From a virus: 31,895 bases of DNA. The notes below the pieces were generated by a model, which saw only the letters and a program-made list of their open reading frames with translations, made no database searches and was not told where the DNA came from. The stretch is from positions 1-31,895 of IMG/VR virus record IMGVR_UViG_3300025133_003111. One strand, given 5' to 3'. Within the stretch, counting starts at the first letter, position 1. Every line of letters starts with the position of its first letter. Below, one piece after another: positions 22,984-31,895 of the stretch. Both the position numbers and the translations under genes were made by a program.

Positions 22984-23430
22984 ATGAAGCCTTACCATAG
23001 AGAATCACAGTTAGATGATTTAACTTGTCTTTCATTACATCTTAGATATGAAGATAGACGTGAGGTTGAGGCATTAGGACATAAAGTAAATCAAGCCTTA
23101 GCTTTAGGATATGGCAATAGTACTATCTGCCGTTCTATTATAGACAATAGAGGTAGAGTAGTAGGTATCTATGGTGTAGTCCCGTTGTCAGCTAAGTGTG
23201 GTCAAGTGTGGATGCTAGGTACTGATGGTCTTGTTAAGATCAAGACTGCTTTCCTTAAACAATCAAGATCAGAGGTAGAAGGTATGAATAGCGTATATCC
23301 ACATCTCTGTAATATTATTGACTCAAGAAATAAAGTACACCTTAAGTGGATCAAATGGTGTGGCTTTAAGATACTTGGAGAAAAGGTTATTAATAACGTG
23401 AAGTTCTATGAATTCTGTAGGTTAGCCTGA
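22984..23430 (+). CDS. T7 gp13-like protein with GNAT-type features
   Basis: A 148-residue protein in the exact place of T7 gene 13, between gp12 and gp14. T7 gp13 (138 residues) is needed for proper internal-core assembly and has an acetyltransferase-like fold. Here the shared shape is visible: an N-terminal charged helix region, IYGVVPLSAKCGQVWMLGTDGL (strand, turn, strand, as in the T7 CGDQCWFVTSD stretch), and a late HLKWIKWCGFKILGE strand like the C-terminal CoA-fold segment. ATG 22984 follows the gp12 stop by one base, and its stop overlaps the next start (TGATG). Whether it acetylates anything is unknown. Confidence 0.78.
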   Translation: MKPYHRESQLDDLTCLSLHLRYEDRREVEALGHKVNQALALGYGNSTICRSIIDNRGRVVGIYGVVPLSAKCGQVWMLGTDGLVKIKTAFLKQSRSEVEGMNSVYPHLCNIIDSRNKVHLKWIKWCGFKILGEKVINNVKFYEFCRLA

Positions 23431-24002
23431 TGTCATACGAAATGCTACAGTTAGCATCTTTTGGTTTAGGTGTAATGAATCAATATACTTCTTATCAAGC
23501 AGATGTTAGAGACCACTATACTCGTATAGATACAGCTAATAGACAGGCTGCATTAAATAATCAATTAGCTTATAATTCTTTTCTTCATATTAATGAAGAA
23601 CAGATGTTAACTACAGCTAAACGATCTTTTGATGTTGCAGCTATATACAAACAAATTAGAGCTGCTAAAGCTACGGCTATGGCTCAAATGGAATCTCAAG
23701 GTGGAGACTCTACTATAGGTTCAGGTTTGGCAAGAGTACAAAATATACAAAGACAAGGATTAGAAGCTTTAGCTAGAAAAGATTTAAACTTTCAAACAGA
23801 ACTTAACGACTTTAAAACAAGACGTAAAAATACTACACTTGAAACTTTAAGTAAAAATAATCAAGCATTTTCTGGTTTAACTTCTGTACCAGATGCTACT
23901 GGTTTAGTAGCTCAAACTATAGGTTTAGGCATTGAGAAATATACTGATCTTGGATATTACACAGGTGCTGATGGTAAAATTCATGCTAGAGGAGCTGAAT
24001 AA
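23430..24002 (+). CDS. Internal virion protein (T7 gp14-like)
   Basis: In T7, gp14 leaves the head during infection and forms the outer-membrane pore of the ejection conduit with gp15 and gp16. The 190-residue protein shares the gp14 layout. A short hydrophobic N-terminus with Gly precedes a long helix region (QAALNNQLAYNSFLHINEEQ, then KQIRAAKATAMAQMESQGGD). The GGDSTIGSGLARVQNIQRQG segment matches GSSMDRIKRVTEGQ of T7, and another long helix follows before a Gly-rich end. T7 gp14 has 196 residues. ATG 23430 overlaps the gp13-like stop by one base; its own stop overlaps the next ATG. Confidence 0.85.
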   Translation: MSYEMLQLASFGLGVMNQYTSYQADVRDHYTRIDTANRQAALNNQLAYNSFLHINEEQMLTTAKRSFDVAAIYKQIRAAKATAMAQMESQGGDSTIGSGLARVQNIQRQGLEALARKDLNFQTELNDFKTRRKNTTLETLSKNNQAFSGLTSVPDATGLVAQTIGLGIEKYTDLGYYTGADGKIHARGAE

Positions 24003-27000
24003 TGCCTCAAGATAATATATTTAAAATTGATCCTATACGAACTGATTTAACAGCTCCTGTTACTAATGTAACGGTACAACAACCTTTAGATACTTCTAGA
24101 AATGACCAACGATTATCTTTAGGTTTATCTTCTTTATCTGATTCATTTACCAGACTAGCTAGAACACGACAAGCTGATCAAATTCATAATGATACTATTA
24201 CTGCTGAATTAGCAGCAGCTTATGAACAAGAAATGCCCGGTGGTTTAGAACCTGAAGCTCAATTAGCTTATTCTAGAGCTGTAGATAGAACTACTAAAGG
24301 TAAAATAATACAGCAAATGCAGGATTTTCTGTTAATTGAAGGATCAGATATTTTAAGTGATAATCGTGTTGACAGAAAAACTAGAGCAACCTCTTTTAAA
24401 AACCAATTATTAGGGATTTTACAGGGAGGAAAAGCTAGTATTTCTAAGGTTAATGCAGCTGAAATGTTTGCAGACATGGACACCATGTTTGGTCAAATCA
24501 TGGGAAAAGCTAATGTTTTTCTAGCTAAAGACAAGAAACAAGAAGCAATGGCTACAGCTTCTAGTTCTTTTAGACAACTGTTTAAAGAACATTTAGCTTT
24601 TATGGAAGAACTAATCCCTAAAGTTTCTGATACTGATGAATTAGGAAATGAATTATCTGCTAGTCAATACGCTCAAAAGCTTAGTAAATTTCATTCAGGC
24701 TGGACTGCTAAACATATTAATTCTAAATGGTTTAATAAAGCAGTAACTGAAATTTCAAGAACTAATGTAGGAGCTGATATACAAGATATTAAAGCTACAG
24801 CATTAACTATAGTTGGTGACGAGTTACTTAAAAAGATAGCTAAAAATCCTGAGTTAGTCAATGAAGGATTGATGAGAGACATTATATCTAATGTTAAAGG
24901 AAGTACAAAAGGTGTAACATTACAAGATGAAATAGATTCTCAGTCTGAGTTTGGTAAGGTATTAGAAGGTGTATATAAAGATTATAATTCAGGATTGAAG
25001 TCTACCTTAAAGTCTTTAGAGAAAACTAGAACTGACAATGATAAAGCTAGAAATATACGAATTGCTGACCATATTCAGGATGGTTTAATTACAGGTAAAT
25101 ATAAAACTAAAGAAGAAGCTTTAAATTTAGCTATCAGTATAACTGATGATGCTAAACAACGAGCTGTTACAAAACATATCAATGCACATTTTAGTGGTGA
25201 AAATAAAAAAGATATAGGTCATGCTGACTTTGGGCCTTTAGTTAAATTTGGAGCTGATAACTTTTATGATGCAGCTACAGATACATTTGATAGTGTAGGA
25301 TTTTATGCTTATGCAGGAGAACAAGGTTTTAAAACTACAGCTATAGAAAAAGCTGCTGCTCAGGCTAACCCACAGACAAGACGTGGTGAAAGAAGAAAAG
25401 AGTTTTTTGCTCAAGAACCTATCAAACAACTAACACAGAGTTTTGATAATATATTAAAATCTACTCTTAAAGAATATGACTTACTCTCTAAATATAATGC
25501 ACTTGCAGCTAAATTTGGAGATAAGAAAGTAGACTTAAATAATCCATTAGTTAGAAAAAAATTAGGAATAACTGGTGAAGTAGGTCTTAAAATAAGAAGA
25601 GTATTAGATGCTCAGATTGCTTTAGGTGCTGCTTTAGAATCTTTAATTAGAAATAATCCTGATGTTCCTGTTCATCAACTAGTAGCTGAAGCACAAAAAC
25701 AAGCTCAAGGATTAATACAAGATGCTATTACTGATAAACCTTTTGGAACAGCTGTAGCTGTAGCAGAATCAGGTAAAGAAAAAGTAAAACCTCTTGCAGA
25801 AAAACTTGTTGAAGGTTTTATGATGTATCATCAAGATTTAACTGAGATACCTCAAGTTAATTTTATAAATTCTAAAAAAGGATTGTTTTCTACTAATAAA
25901 GAAGCTAAAGAAGATTATGGCAAGAAAGCTACAGATGAATTAAAAGCTTATGATAAAGCAAAAGCAAAACTAGTAAAAATTCAAAAAGAATATAAAAGTG
26001 CTTCTCCTGCCCAAAAAGCTAGAATAGTAGCTAGTTTTGGTGCTAACCCTGAAAACTTAAAAGTATCTACAGCAATCCCTGAGATTGCAGAAATTGTTAA
26101 TCCTGATCCTGCGGTTAGAAGACACTTAGCTGCTAGAAAACTAGCAGGACAAACTGAAATACAACAACCTATGAAACTTGATCAACCTTCTGCTTGGGAT
26201 ACGTTTACAGATTTCCTTCAAGGTTTAAGAACAAAAGTTATTAAACCAGCTGCTAAAGAGGTATCACAAAGTCTTCAACAATTTGTAGGAAGAAGACGTG
26301 GAGATAAACCTACTGATATTATTGATTTAAAAAAAGAAAGACAGTTAGTTGATGTTAGTCCTAAACCAACTCCATTAAAAAAAACAGAGGAACTAAAAAC
26401 AAATGAAATTAGTCCTAAGCTTCCTGATGATACAGATGTTGTTCCTAGGATTTCCGATGCTGATATTGCTCCCTTTGCTCCTTCCCTAGAAACAAATGAA
26501 CCAGCTATAGATAAAAATAGTCTTACAAAAACTGCAATTAACATTTTAAAGACAGCACAATCTTTATTTGTATCTGAAGCTTCTGGGGAAGAAGTAGTTT
26601 CTGAAGCTATAAAGGTAATAAATAAAATTGGATTTCCAGATGATAAAGGTTTTCTAAAAGAAATTGCAAAACATGAGTCTCATTCAGGTAAGCATCAAGA
26701 TACTTTTAGAAAAAATTATCATGGTGGGATTTATCAAATTGATAAGATAGGATTTACAAAGACACAAGATATTAAATCTCATCCTAAACTAAAAAAATGG
26801 TATAAAAAAATAAAAGATATTAGTGGTGTTGATTGGACTAAAGTTAAATGGGAAGATTTACGAAAACCTTTTTATTCTACTTTAGCTGCAAGATTATATT
26901 TAATCACCATTCCAGCAGTAATCCCTAAAACTTTAAAAGAACGAGCTAAATATTATAAGAAATATTACAATAGATCAGGTAAAGGAACTCCTAGTAAATT

Positions 27001-27019
27001 TATGGAAAGTCAAAAATAA
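24002..27019 (+). CDS. Internal virion protein (T7 gp15-like) with C-terminal lytic transglycosylase domain
   Basis: The first about 750 residues are long, helical and Lys/Glu/Ala-rich, in the place of T7 gp15 (747 residues), which forms the periplasmic part of the ejection tube. After a Pro/Lys/Asp-rich linker (about 760-860) comes a domain not found in T7 gp15. It reads FLKEIAKHESHSG (candidate catalytic E892), then NYHGGIYQIDKIGF, then a W/K-rich stretch, ending YYNRSGKGTPSKF. The order of a Glu after a helix, a GGIYQID strand and a late YN-x-GKGT segment is that of SLT/lysozyme-like peptidoglycan hydrolases. In T7 this activity is at the N-terminus of gp16; the gp16-like protein here lacks it. 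The transglycosylase call is by eye. ATG 24002 overlaps the upstream stop. Confidence 0.82.
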   Translation: MPQDNIFKIDPIRTDLTAPVTNVTVQQPLDTSRNDQRLSLGLSSLSDSFTRLARTRQADQIHNDTITAELAAAYEQEMPGGLEPEAQLAYSRAVDRTTKGKIIQQMQDFLLIEGSDILSDNRVDRKTRATSFKNQLLGILQGGKASISKVNAAEMFADMDTMFGQIMGKANVFLAKDKKQEAMATASSSFRQLFKEHLAFMEELIPKVSDTDELGNELSASQYAQKLSKFHSGWTAKHINSKWFNKAVTEISRTNVGADIQDIKATALTIVGDELLKKIAKNPELVNEGLMRDIISNVKGSTKGVTLQDEIDSQSEFGKVLEGVYKDYNSGLKSTLKSLEKTRTDNDKARNIRIADHIQDGLITGKYKTKEEALNLAISITDDAKQRAVTKHINAHFSGENKKDIGHADFGPLVKFGADNFYDAATDTFDSVGFYAYAGEQGFKTTAIEKAAAQANPQTRRGERRKEFFAQEPIKQLTQSFDNILKSTLKEYDLLSKYNALAAKFGDKKVDLNNPLVRKKLGITGEVGLKIRRVLDAQIALGAALESLIRNNPDVPVHQLVAEAQKQAQGLIQDAITDKPFGTAVAVAESGKEKVKPLAEKLVEGFMMYHQDLTEIPQVNFINSKKGLFSTNKEAKEDYGKKATDELKAYDKAKAKLVKIQKEYKSASPAQKARIVASFGANPENLKVSTAIPEIAEIVNPDPAVRRHLAARKLAGQTEIQQPMKLDQPSAWDTFTDFLQGLRTKVIKPAAKEVSQSLQQFVGRRRGDKPTDIIDLKKERQLVDVSPKPTPLKKTEELKTNEISPKLPDDTDVVPRISDADIAPFAPSLETNEPAIDKNSLTKTAINILKTAQSLFVSEASGEEVVSEAIKVINKIGFPDDKGFLKEIAKHESHSGKHQDTFRKNYHGGIYQIDKIGFTKTQDIKSHPKLKKWYKKIKDISGVDWTKVKWEDLRKPFYSTLAARLYLITIPAVIPKTLKERAKYYKKYYNRSGKGTPSKFMESQK

Positions 27020-30000
27020 TGGTAGATATAGTCAAACCTGATATAGAAAGTATCACAAGTGATTTTCATACTTTTAGTAAAGCACAAGCTGATTACCAAG
27101 GGTCTGAAGAACAGCAACTTGATGAATATACTAAAGCCCATGAAGAATACGTTGCACCATTAGCCGAAGAAGAATTAGAAAAACAAAATGCTAATCCAAA
27201 TGATGATAGTTTAATTCAAAATATATTAGAGATATTACCAGATGTAGCTATAGGTGCTGTTAAAAGTGTAGGTGAAATAGTTGAAGCTGCTGGTGGCCCT
27301 GAAAATATATTTAATCTTAATAAACCTGATGATACCTTTAGTGCTATAGTTCAAACTTTTGGTCAATTTGGGATACCTTATTTGGGTAGTGTAAAAGCAG
27401 TATCCTATGCTACTAAAGCTGCTAATATACTTAAAAAATCTCCTAAATTAAAAGTTGCTGCTGACTCTATGATTGCTGGTATGCCTGTAGATGCTTTTGC
27501 TTTTGATCCTGAGGAAGGCAATATGTTTAATTTTGCTATATCAGCTTTAGGAGTATCTGAAGATGGTAGAGCTGGAGCTGCTATTAAAGAGTATCTTGCA
27601 GTACAAACTGATGATCCAGAAGCTTTAGCTAGAGCTAAAAACGCATTAACAGGTGTTATAGGTACTGTTTTATTTGACCGCTTTATTAGGTTAATGGGTG
27701 GTACTATAAAAGCAGGAACTAAAGCTGTAAAGAATATTACTAAAGGAGATACAGATTTTGTTAAAACTGATCCTTCTGTAGGTGATACTGTTTTTGGTAA
27801 ACAAAAAGAAACTACTCCTAAACCTAAAGTAACAGTCAAAGAAATAACTAATGATGAAGATGCAGCAAAAGAACTATCAGACACTCTATCAGAAGACTTT
27901 GTAGAAAACTATGTTAATCCCATGAGGGATTTACCACAAGAAGAACTTGCGTATGTTAGTTCTAAGTTAGATAGTGTAGATGCTGCTATATATAAAGAAG
28001 CTAATAAAGATGTTGAAGATTTTGCTGCTACTTATAATAAAGCTTCTGATGAAGAAAAAAGTAAATATGTTCAAGTTTTTACAGATGTTATCGAAGGTAA
28101 GACTTTAAGTGATATTGATTTAGACCTTCTCAATCCTTTTAATATAACTAAACTTAACTCTCCTCAAGAACGTCTTTCAGTTATTTCTCAGTTAGGTGAG
28201 ATTATGAAAGATAAATTACCTAGAAATGTATCTAAAGCTAGTAAACAAGCAAGAAGACAGTTTTTAGATGAAGAAATAAATAGAATCACTAAGTATTGGG
28301 GAGTTGATCCTGAAGCTTTTGTAAAACATTTAAGGACTGTTACTGGTTCTGTAGATAATGCTATAGCTTATATTCAATCTTCTAAATTAATAACAGATAT
28401 ACAAGTACAAAAAGGTCTTAAATTAGGAAGAGCTTTCCTAAAAAGTAAAGACCCTAAAGACTACGAAGCTTTTACAGCAGCAGCTGTAAACTCAGTAGAG
28501 ACAGCAAGAGGAGCTAGTGGCTTAGGCACAGCTTTTGGTAGAGGATTAGCTGAATTTAAACATATAGCTGACATGGGTGATTTAGCTAGTCAAGCTGATT
28601 TGATGAAAGCTAAAATGATGAATGATGTTATTACATCTACACCAGAACTAGGTAAAAAAAGAGCTTCAGTTATGGTTAAATTAGATGAGATTGCTGAATT
28701 TGAAAAGAAAGAAAATCCTGAAAGGTTTAAAAAACAAAAACCTTTAACTGATGAACAAAAAGCCGATAAAAATATTAAGAGGTTAGAAAAATATTTAAAG
28801 GATTTACAAACTGGTAAAGATAAAACTTCTAAAAGAACCAGAACTCCAAGAGAACAAGAGATATTAGATCAGATTAAAGCTTTTAAAGCCGAAAAGAAAC
28901 TAACTGAAATATTTTCAGCAGAACAAATGCAAACTAGGGCTAGATTTAAAAGTACTTTAATGTCTACTAAAGCTAAAACTAGGGATGTTTTATCTGAAAT
29001 CTATATTAATGGTTTATTATCTAGTTTTAAAACAAGTATTATTAATTTAGCTGGTAATACTTCTGCTATTATGTCTAGTATTATTGAACGATGGTATGCA
29101 GCAGCTACCAATGTATCAGCTGATGGAGTAACTTTAGGAGAAGCTGCACAATTAACTTGGTCTTATGTAGCAACTTTACCTGATTTCTTTAGACAAATGC
29201 ATTATGCTATGAAACATGGGCCTAGTGATGGTGCTATGAAGTTAGATATGGTTAAACCACATGATAGAGCTATTACTCCTGAATTGTTCAATGCTCAAGG
29301 TAATGTTGCAAAAGCTATAGATTACTTTGGTAAAGCAGTTAATCTTCCTGGTAGAGCTTTATTATCTGCTGATGAAGCTTTTAAAATGCTAAATTATAGA
29401 GCTGAACTTGATGCTTTAGCTTATAGAAAAGCTAAATCAAAAGTAGGAGCTATTGGAGATAAACGTATATTAGCTGAAACAATGGGTGATATTAAAAAGA
29501 ATATGTTAGATCATCCTGATTTAATGGAACAAGCTAAAGGTTTTTCTGAAATTAATACATTTACTAATAAATTACCAGAAGTTGATCGAATTGATTTTAA
29601 TACAGGAGAAATTACCCAAGTAGGAGGGATGTCTAGGACATTTAAGAAGCTTATTGATAGAGACCCTACTGGATTAATGAGAGTATTTATACCTTTTTTT
29701 CAAACTCCAGTTAATTTGCTATCTCATGCAGGACAACGAACTCCTTTAATTAGGAGAATGAGCGATTCTTTAATGGCAGATTTGAAGTCTCAGAATCCTG
29801 CAACTAGGCAACTTGCAGAAGCTAAGATTGCTACAGGTAATATGATGTGGATGACCGCTTTTGGTTTAGCTATGACAGGAAACTTTACTGGTGCTCCTCC
29901 TGCTGATATAGACCTAAGAAGAAGACAAGAAGAAGCTATGGGTGGAGCCTTTTGGTATTCCTATATGACTGACGATGGTTGGGTTAATTATAATAGACTT

Positions 30001-30990
30001 GATCCTCTTGGTATTGTTCTTAGTGGTGCTACTACTATAGCTACTTTAGCTAAATCTTTAATAACCTTAACAGAACAAGGTGCTAAAGGAGGCTATGATC
30101 AAGAAATCTTTGATGCTTACCAAGCTACTTTTGCTGATGCAGCTATTGGTTTAACTAGAATGGTAACAGATCGTCATTACTTACAAGGTTTTGGTAATAT
30201 GATTGATCTAGTTACAGGTGATCAAAGAGGACTTAGTAGAGCTTTGGGTAACTTAGCTACGGCTGTTGATCCTACTGCAAGTTTTTATTCTAGTTTTAGA
30301 CGTGGTATTGATAGAGGGATTAATCCAGTTAGAGAAACTAAAATAAAACAAGAAGAATTAGAAGCTAGTGATCCTATTACAGCAGGGTATCAAGCTATTG
30401 TTCAAGAATTAGACTCTATATTTTCTACATCTTTATCTTTAATTCCTGGTGTAGGATCAGAAAGACCAGCTTCTATTAATTTAGTAGGAGAAAAACGATT
30501 TTATCCTGGCACTTCTACTAGTGATGATCTTCATGTAGAGCCTTTAGAAGTCATTTCTAATACATTTAATACTATGTTTAATCCTCTCGCAGGAGGAACA
30601 AGGTCAAAGAGTGCTGTAATGAATAAACTTGCTCTTTTAGGTTCAACTTTACAAGGCCCTGAATTAGTATCTAGTATTAGTGGAGTTAAATTATCACAAG
30701 AAGAACATCAATTCTTTGCTCAAACATGGACTGAATTAAATAAAAAACTAGAAAAAAGAGCTGGTTCTAAAGCTTTTGATAGAATGGCTGAAGGAGCACA
30801 ATTAGAAGAACTTGAAATGAACATAGCAATTAATAAAGAAATAGCACAAATTCAAACTGAAAGTAAATTTCCTAGAATTGCAAATGCTTCAATGACTAAT
30901 GAATTAGATGATCTTATGAATATGTCGACTGAGACTATTCCTAAAACTGGAGCTGCTAATCTTTTTAACTTAGGACAGGGACAACCATAA
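27019..30990 (+). CDS. Internal virion protein (T7 gp16-like) lacking the N-terminal transglycosylase
   Basis: The 1323 residues match T7 gp16 (1318) in length and position. gp16 forms the inner-membrane channel and ratchets DNA into the cell. The N-terminus (MVDIVKPDIESITSDFH) is an acidic helical region without the Glu and GGIxQ motifs of the T7 transglycosylase domain. Hydrophobic stretches occur around residues 75-160 and 205-235 (AIKEYLAVQTD to IGTVLFDRFIRLMGG). A charged coiled region lies around 545-640. The C-terminal half (LRVFIPFFQTPVNLLSHAGQ-like and FWYSYMTDDGWVNYNRLDPL segments) resembles the conserved late part of this family. ATG 27019 overlaps the upstream stop. It may depend on the gp15-like protein to open the cell wall. 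Confidence 0.87.
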   Translation: MVDIVKPDIESITSDFHTFSKAQADYQGSEEQQLDEYTKAHEEYVAPLAEEELEKQNANPNDDSLIQNILEILPDVAIGAVKSVGEIVEAAGGPENIFNLNKPDDTFSAIVQTFGQFGIPYLGSVKAVSYATKAANILKKSPKLKVAADSMIAGMPVDAFAFDPEEGNMFNFAISALGVSEDGRAGAAIKEYLAVQTDDPEALARAKNALTGVIGTVLFDRFIRLMGGTIKAGTKAVKNITKGDTDFVKTDPSVGDTVFGKQKETTPKPKVTVKEITNDEDAAKELSDTLSEDFVENYVNPMRDLPQEELAYVSSKLDSVDAAIYKEANKDVEDFAATYNKASDEEKSKYVQVFTDVIEGKTLSDIDLDLLNPFNITKLNSPQERLSVISQLGEIMKDKLPRNVSKASKQARRQFLDEEINRITKYWGVDPEAFVKHLRTVTGSVDNAIAYIQSSKLITDIQVQKGLKLGRAFLKSKDPKDYEAFTAAAVNSVETARGASGLGTAFGRGLAEFKHIADMGDLASQADLMKAKMMNDVITSTPELGKKRASVMVKLDEIAEFEKKENPERFKKQKPLTDEQKADKNIKRLEKYLKDLQTGKDKTSKRTRTPREQEILDQIKAFKAEKKLTEIFSAEQMQTRARFKSTLMSTKAKTRDVLSEIYINGLLSSFKTSIINLAGNTSAIMSSIIERWYAAATNVSADGVTLGEAAQLTWSYVATLPDFFRQMHYAMKHGPSDGAMKLDMVKPHDRAITPELFNAQGNVAKAIDYFGKAVNLPGRALLSADEAFKMLNYRAELDALAYRKAKSKVGAIGDKRILAETMGDIKKNMLDHPDLMEQAKGFSEINTFTNKLPEVDRIDFNTGEITQVGGMSRTFKKLIDRDPTGLMRVFIPFFQTPVNLLSHAGQRTPLIRRMSDSLMADLKSQNPATRQLAEAKIATGNMMWMTAFGLAMTGNFTGAPPADIDLRRRQEEAMGGAFWYSYMTDDGWVNYNRLDPLGIVLSGATTIATLAKSLITLTEQGAKGGYDQEIFDAYQATFADAAIGLTRMVTDRHYLQGFGNMIDLVTGDQRGLSRALGNLATAVDPTASFYSSFRRGIDRGINPVRETKIKQEELEASDPITAGYQAIVQELDSIFSTSLSLIPGVGSERPASINLVGEKRFYPGTSTSDDLHVEPLEVISNTFNTMFNPLAGGTRSKSAVMNKLALLGSTLQGPELVSSISGVKLSQEEHQFFAQTWTELNKKLEKRAGSKAFDRMAEGAQLEELEMNIAINKEIAQIQTESKFPRIANASMTNELDDLMNMSTETIPKTGAANLFNLGQGQP

Positions 30991-31895
30991 TGGCTAACTC
31001 AAAAGTACAATATACAGCTGATGGCAGTACACAAGCTTTTGCTGTAACCTTTCCATTTATCAGTAGGTCTCATGTAAGTGTAGAAGTAGATGGATCAGCT
31101 GCTACATTTACTTGGAACAATGATAGTCAGATTACAATTTCAAGTCCTACTTTAAGTGGCTCAGAGATTGTACTAATAGCCCGTAGTACATCTAGGGATA
31201 CACGCTTAGTTGACTATGTAGATGGCAGTAACTTAACTGAAACTGACCTTGATTTAGACAGTAAGCAAGCCTTTTATATGGCTCAGGAGTCCTTAGATGA
31301 GCTTACATTGCTAGATGATGCAGCTGTGGCTACCTCAACTCATATACTGGTAGGTAATGGTACTACGTTTACTAATGTAGCTATGTCTGGTGATGCAACT
31401 ATTAGTCAAGCAGGAGCTGTAACTATAGCTAATACATCTGTAGAAACTGCTATGATAGCTAATGATGCTATTACTAGTGCTAAGATAGCTGACGATGCTA
31501 TTGATTCTGAGCACTATACAGATGGTTCCATAGATACGGCTCATATTGCAAATGCAAATGTTACTACAGCTAAAATAGCTGATGATGCTATTACTGGAGC
31601 TAAGATTGCGTTATTTGGTGATTCTTATGCTGCTACTAATGGTCATATATTGGTAGCTGATGGTACTGATTTTGACAATGTAGCTATGTCAGGAGATGTA
31701 ACTATTAATAATTCTGGTGTTACAGCTATAGGTTCAGGAGTTATAGTTAATGCTGATGTTAATGGTAGTGCTGCTATAGATGCTACTAAGATACATAATG
31801 GAACTATTACTAATACTGAATTTGGATATTTAAATGGAGTCTCTTCTAATATTCAATCTCAATTAGATGGTATTGTAGCTGGAGCTGTAACTGAT
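30990..31895 (+). CDS. Tail fibre protein (T7 gp17-like N-terminus), truncated by the window edge
   Basis: The 302 visible codons run off the right edge. Residues 1-110 are a T7 tail-fibre attachment domain: VQYTADGSTQAFAVTFPF, then ARSTSRDTRLVDYVDGSNL, then DLDLDSKQAFYMAQESLDEL, closely following the T7 gp17 N-terminus that binds the tail. After about residue 110 the sequence becomes repetitive: units built on IADDAITxAKIA and two copies of a HILVxxGTxFxNVAMSGD module. Such repeats form trimeric beta-structured shafts in phage fibres. Both ends of the junction are clear: ATG 30990 overlaps the upstream stop (TAATG). The receptor-binding tip is beyond the window, so host range cannot be judged. 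Confidence 0.93.
   Translation, partial: MANSKVQYTADGSTQAFAVTFPFISRSHVSVEVDGSAATFTWNNDSQITISSPTLSGSEIVLIARSTSRDTRLVDYVDGSNLTETDLDLDSKQAFYMAQESLDELTLLDDAAVATSTHILVGNGTTFTNVAMSGDATISQAGAVTIANTSVETAMIANDAITSAKIADDAIDSEHYTDGSIDTAHIANANVTTAKIADDAITGAKIALFGDSYAATNGHILVADGTDFDNVAMSGDVTINNSGVTAIGSGVIVNADVNGSAAIDATKIHNGTITNTEFGYLNGVSSNIQSQLDGIVAGAVTD
31341..31403 (+). repeat. Tail-fibre module, copy 1
   Basis: Encodes HILVGNGTTFTNVAMSGDATI. A second copy at 31644-31706 differs at several bases but keeps most residues. The two copies flank the IADDAIT-type repeats, so the shaft is built from a larger unit of roughly 300 bases. Confidence 0.7.
31644..31706 (+). repeat. Tail-fibre module, copy 2
   Basis: Encodes HILVADGTDFDNVAMSGDVTI, the partner of the copy at 31341-31403. 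Changes cluster in the variable loop (NGTTFT versus DGTDFD), and the VAMSGD core is identical in protein. Confidence 0.7.

Noticed and set aside
27405-27884. 159-codon minus-strand frame opposite the gp16-like gene
   Set aside because: All supported genes are on the + strand, and this frame mirrors the repetitive Ala/Lys codons of the gp16-like gene.

Overview
This window is most of the genome of a lytic, T7-like short-tailed phage (Autographivirus-type podovirus). Every gene is on the + strand and follows the T7 order: single-subunit RNA polymerase, gp2.5-type SSB, endonuclease I, primase-helicase, family A DNA polymerase, 5' exonuclease, gp7.3-like protein, portal, scaffold, capsid, tail tube A and B, gp13/14/15/16-like internal virion proteins and a gp17-like tail fibre cut by the window edge. 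Low GC (single lines counted by hand range from about 27 to 48%), a cobalamin-dependent ribonucleotide reductase, a MazG-like protein, a 2OG-Fe(II) oxygenase and a repeat-rich fibre suggest an aquatic or marine phage. The gp14-16 ejection proteins and a transglycosylase domain point to a Gram-negative host. The host cannot be named from the sequence. No integrase was seen. Terminase, holin and other lysis genes are not in the window and would be expected beyond its right edge.

Layout. 1-363 is a structured non-coding leader with several inverted repeats, a terminator-like T-run and candidate host-type promoters. 364-3015 is an early operon that starts with a 7-deazaguanine cassette (queE, queD and a short TGT/DpdA-like transglycosylase). 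It continues with two small unknown genes (one Cys-containing, one with two membrane segments) and a 2OG-Fe(II) oxygenase. 3000-13775 is transcription, replication and nucleotide metabolism: RNAP, SSB, endonuclease I, primase-helicase, DNA polymerase, an HNH endonuclease, exonuclease, a DUF3310-like protein, MazG-like protein and class II RNR. 13824-31895 is morphogenesis: head genes up to a clear rho-independent terminator at 19311-19344, then tail and internal virion genes.

How the genes fit together. Nearly all junctions overlap by 1-25 bases (ATGA, TGATG, TAATG, TTGA), so translation is probably coupled along long transcripts made by the phage polymerase. SSB, helicase, polymerase and exonuclease form a T7-type replisome. 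Its polymerase has lost most of the thioredoxin-binding insertion, and its primase lacks the usual first TOPRIM glutamate. RNR, MazG-like and DUF3310-like proteins would feed or clean the nucleotide pool. The queE/queD/dpdA group would make and insert a 7-deazaguanine into phage DNA as protection from host nucleases; no queC is visible, so the final base is uncertain. The transglycosylase domain that T7 carries on gp16 is here fused to the C-terminus of the gp15-like protein.
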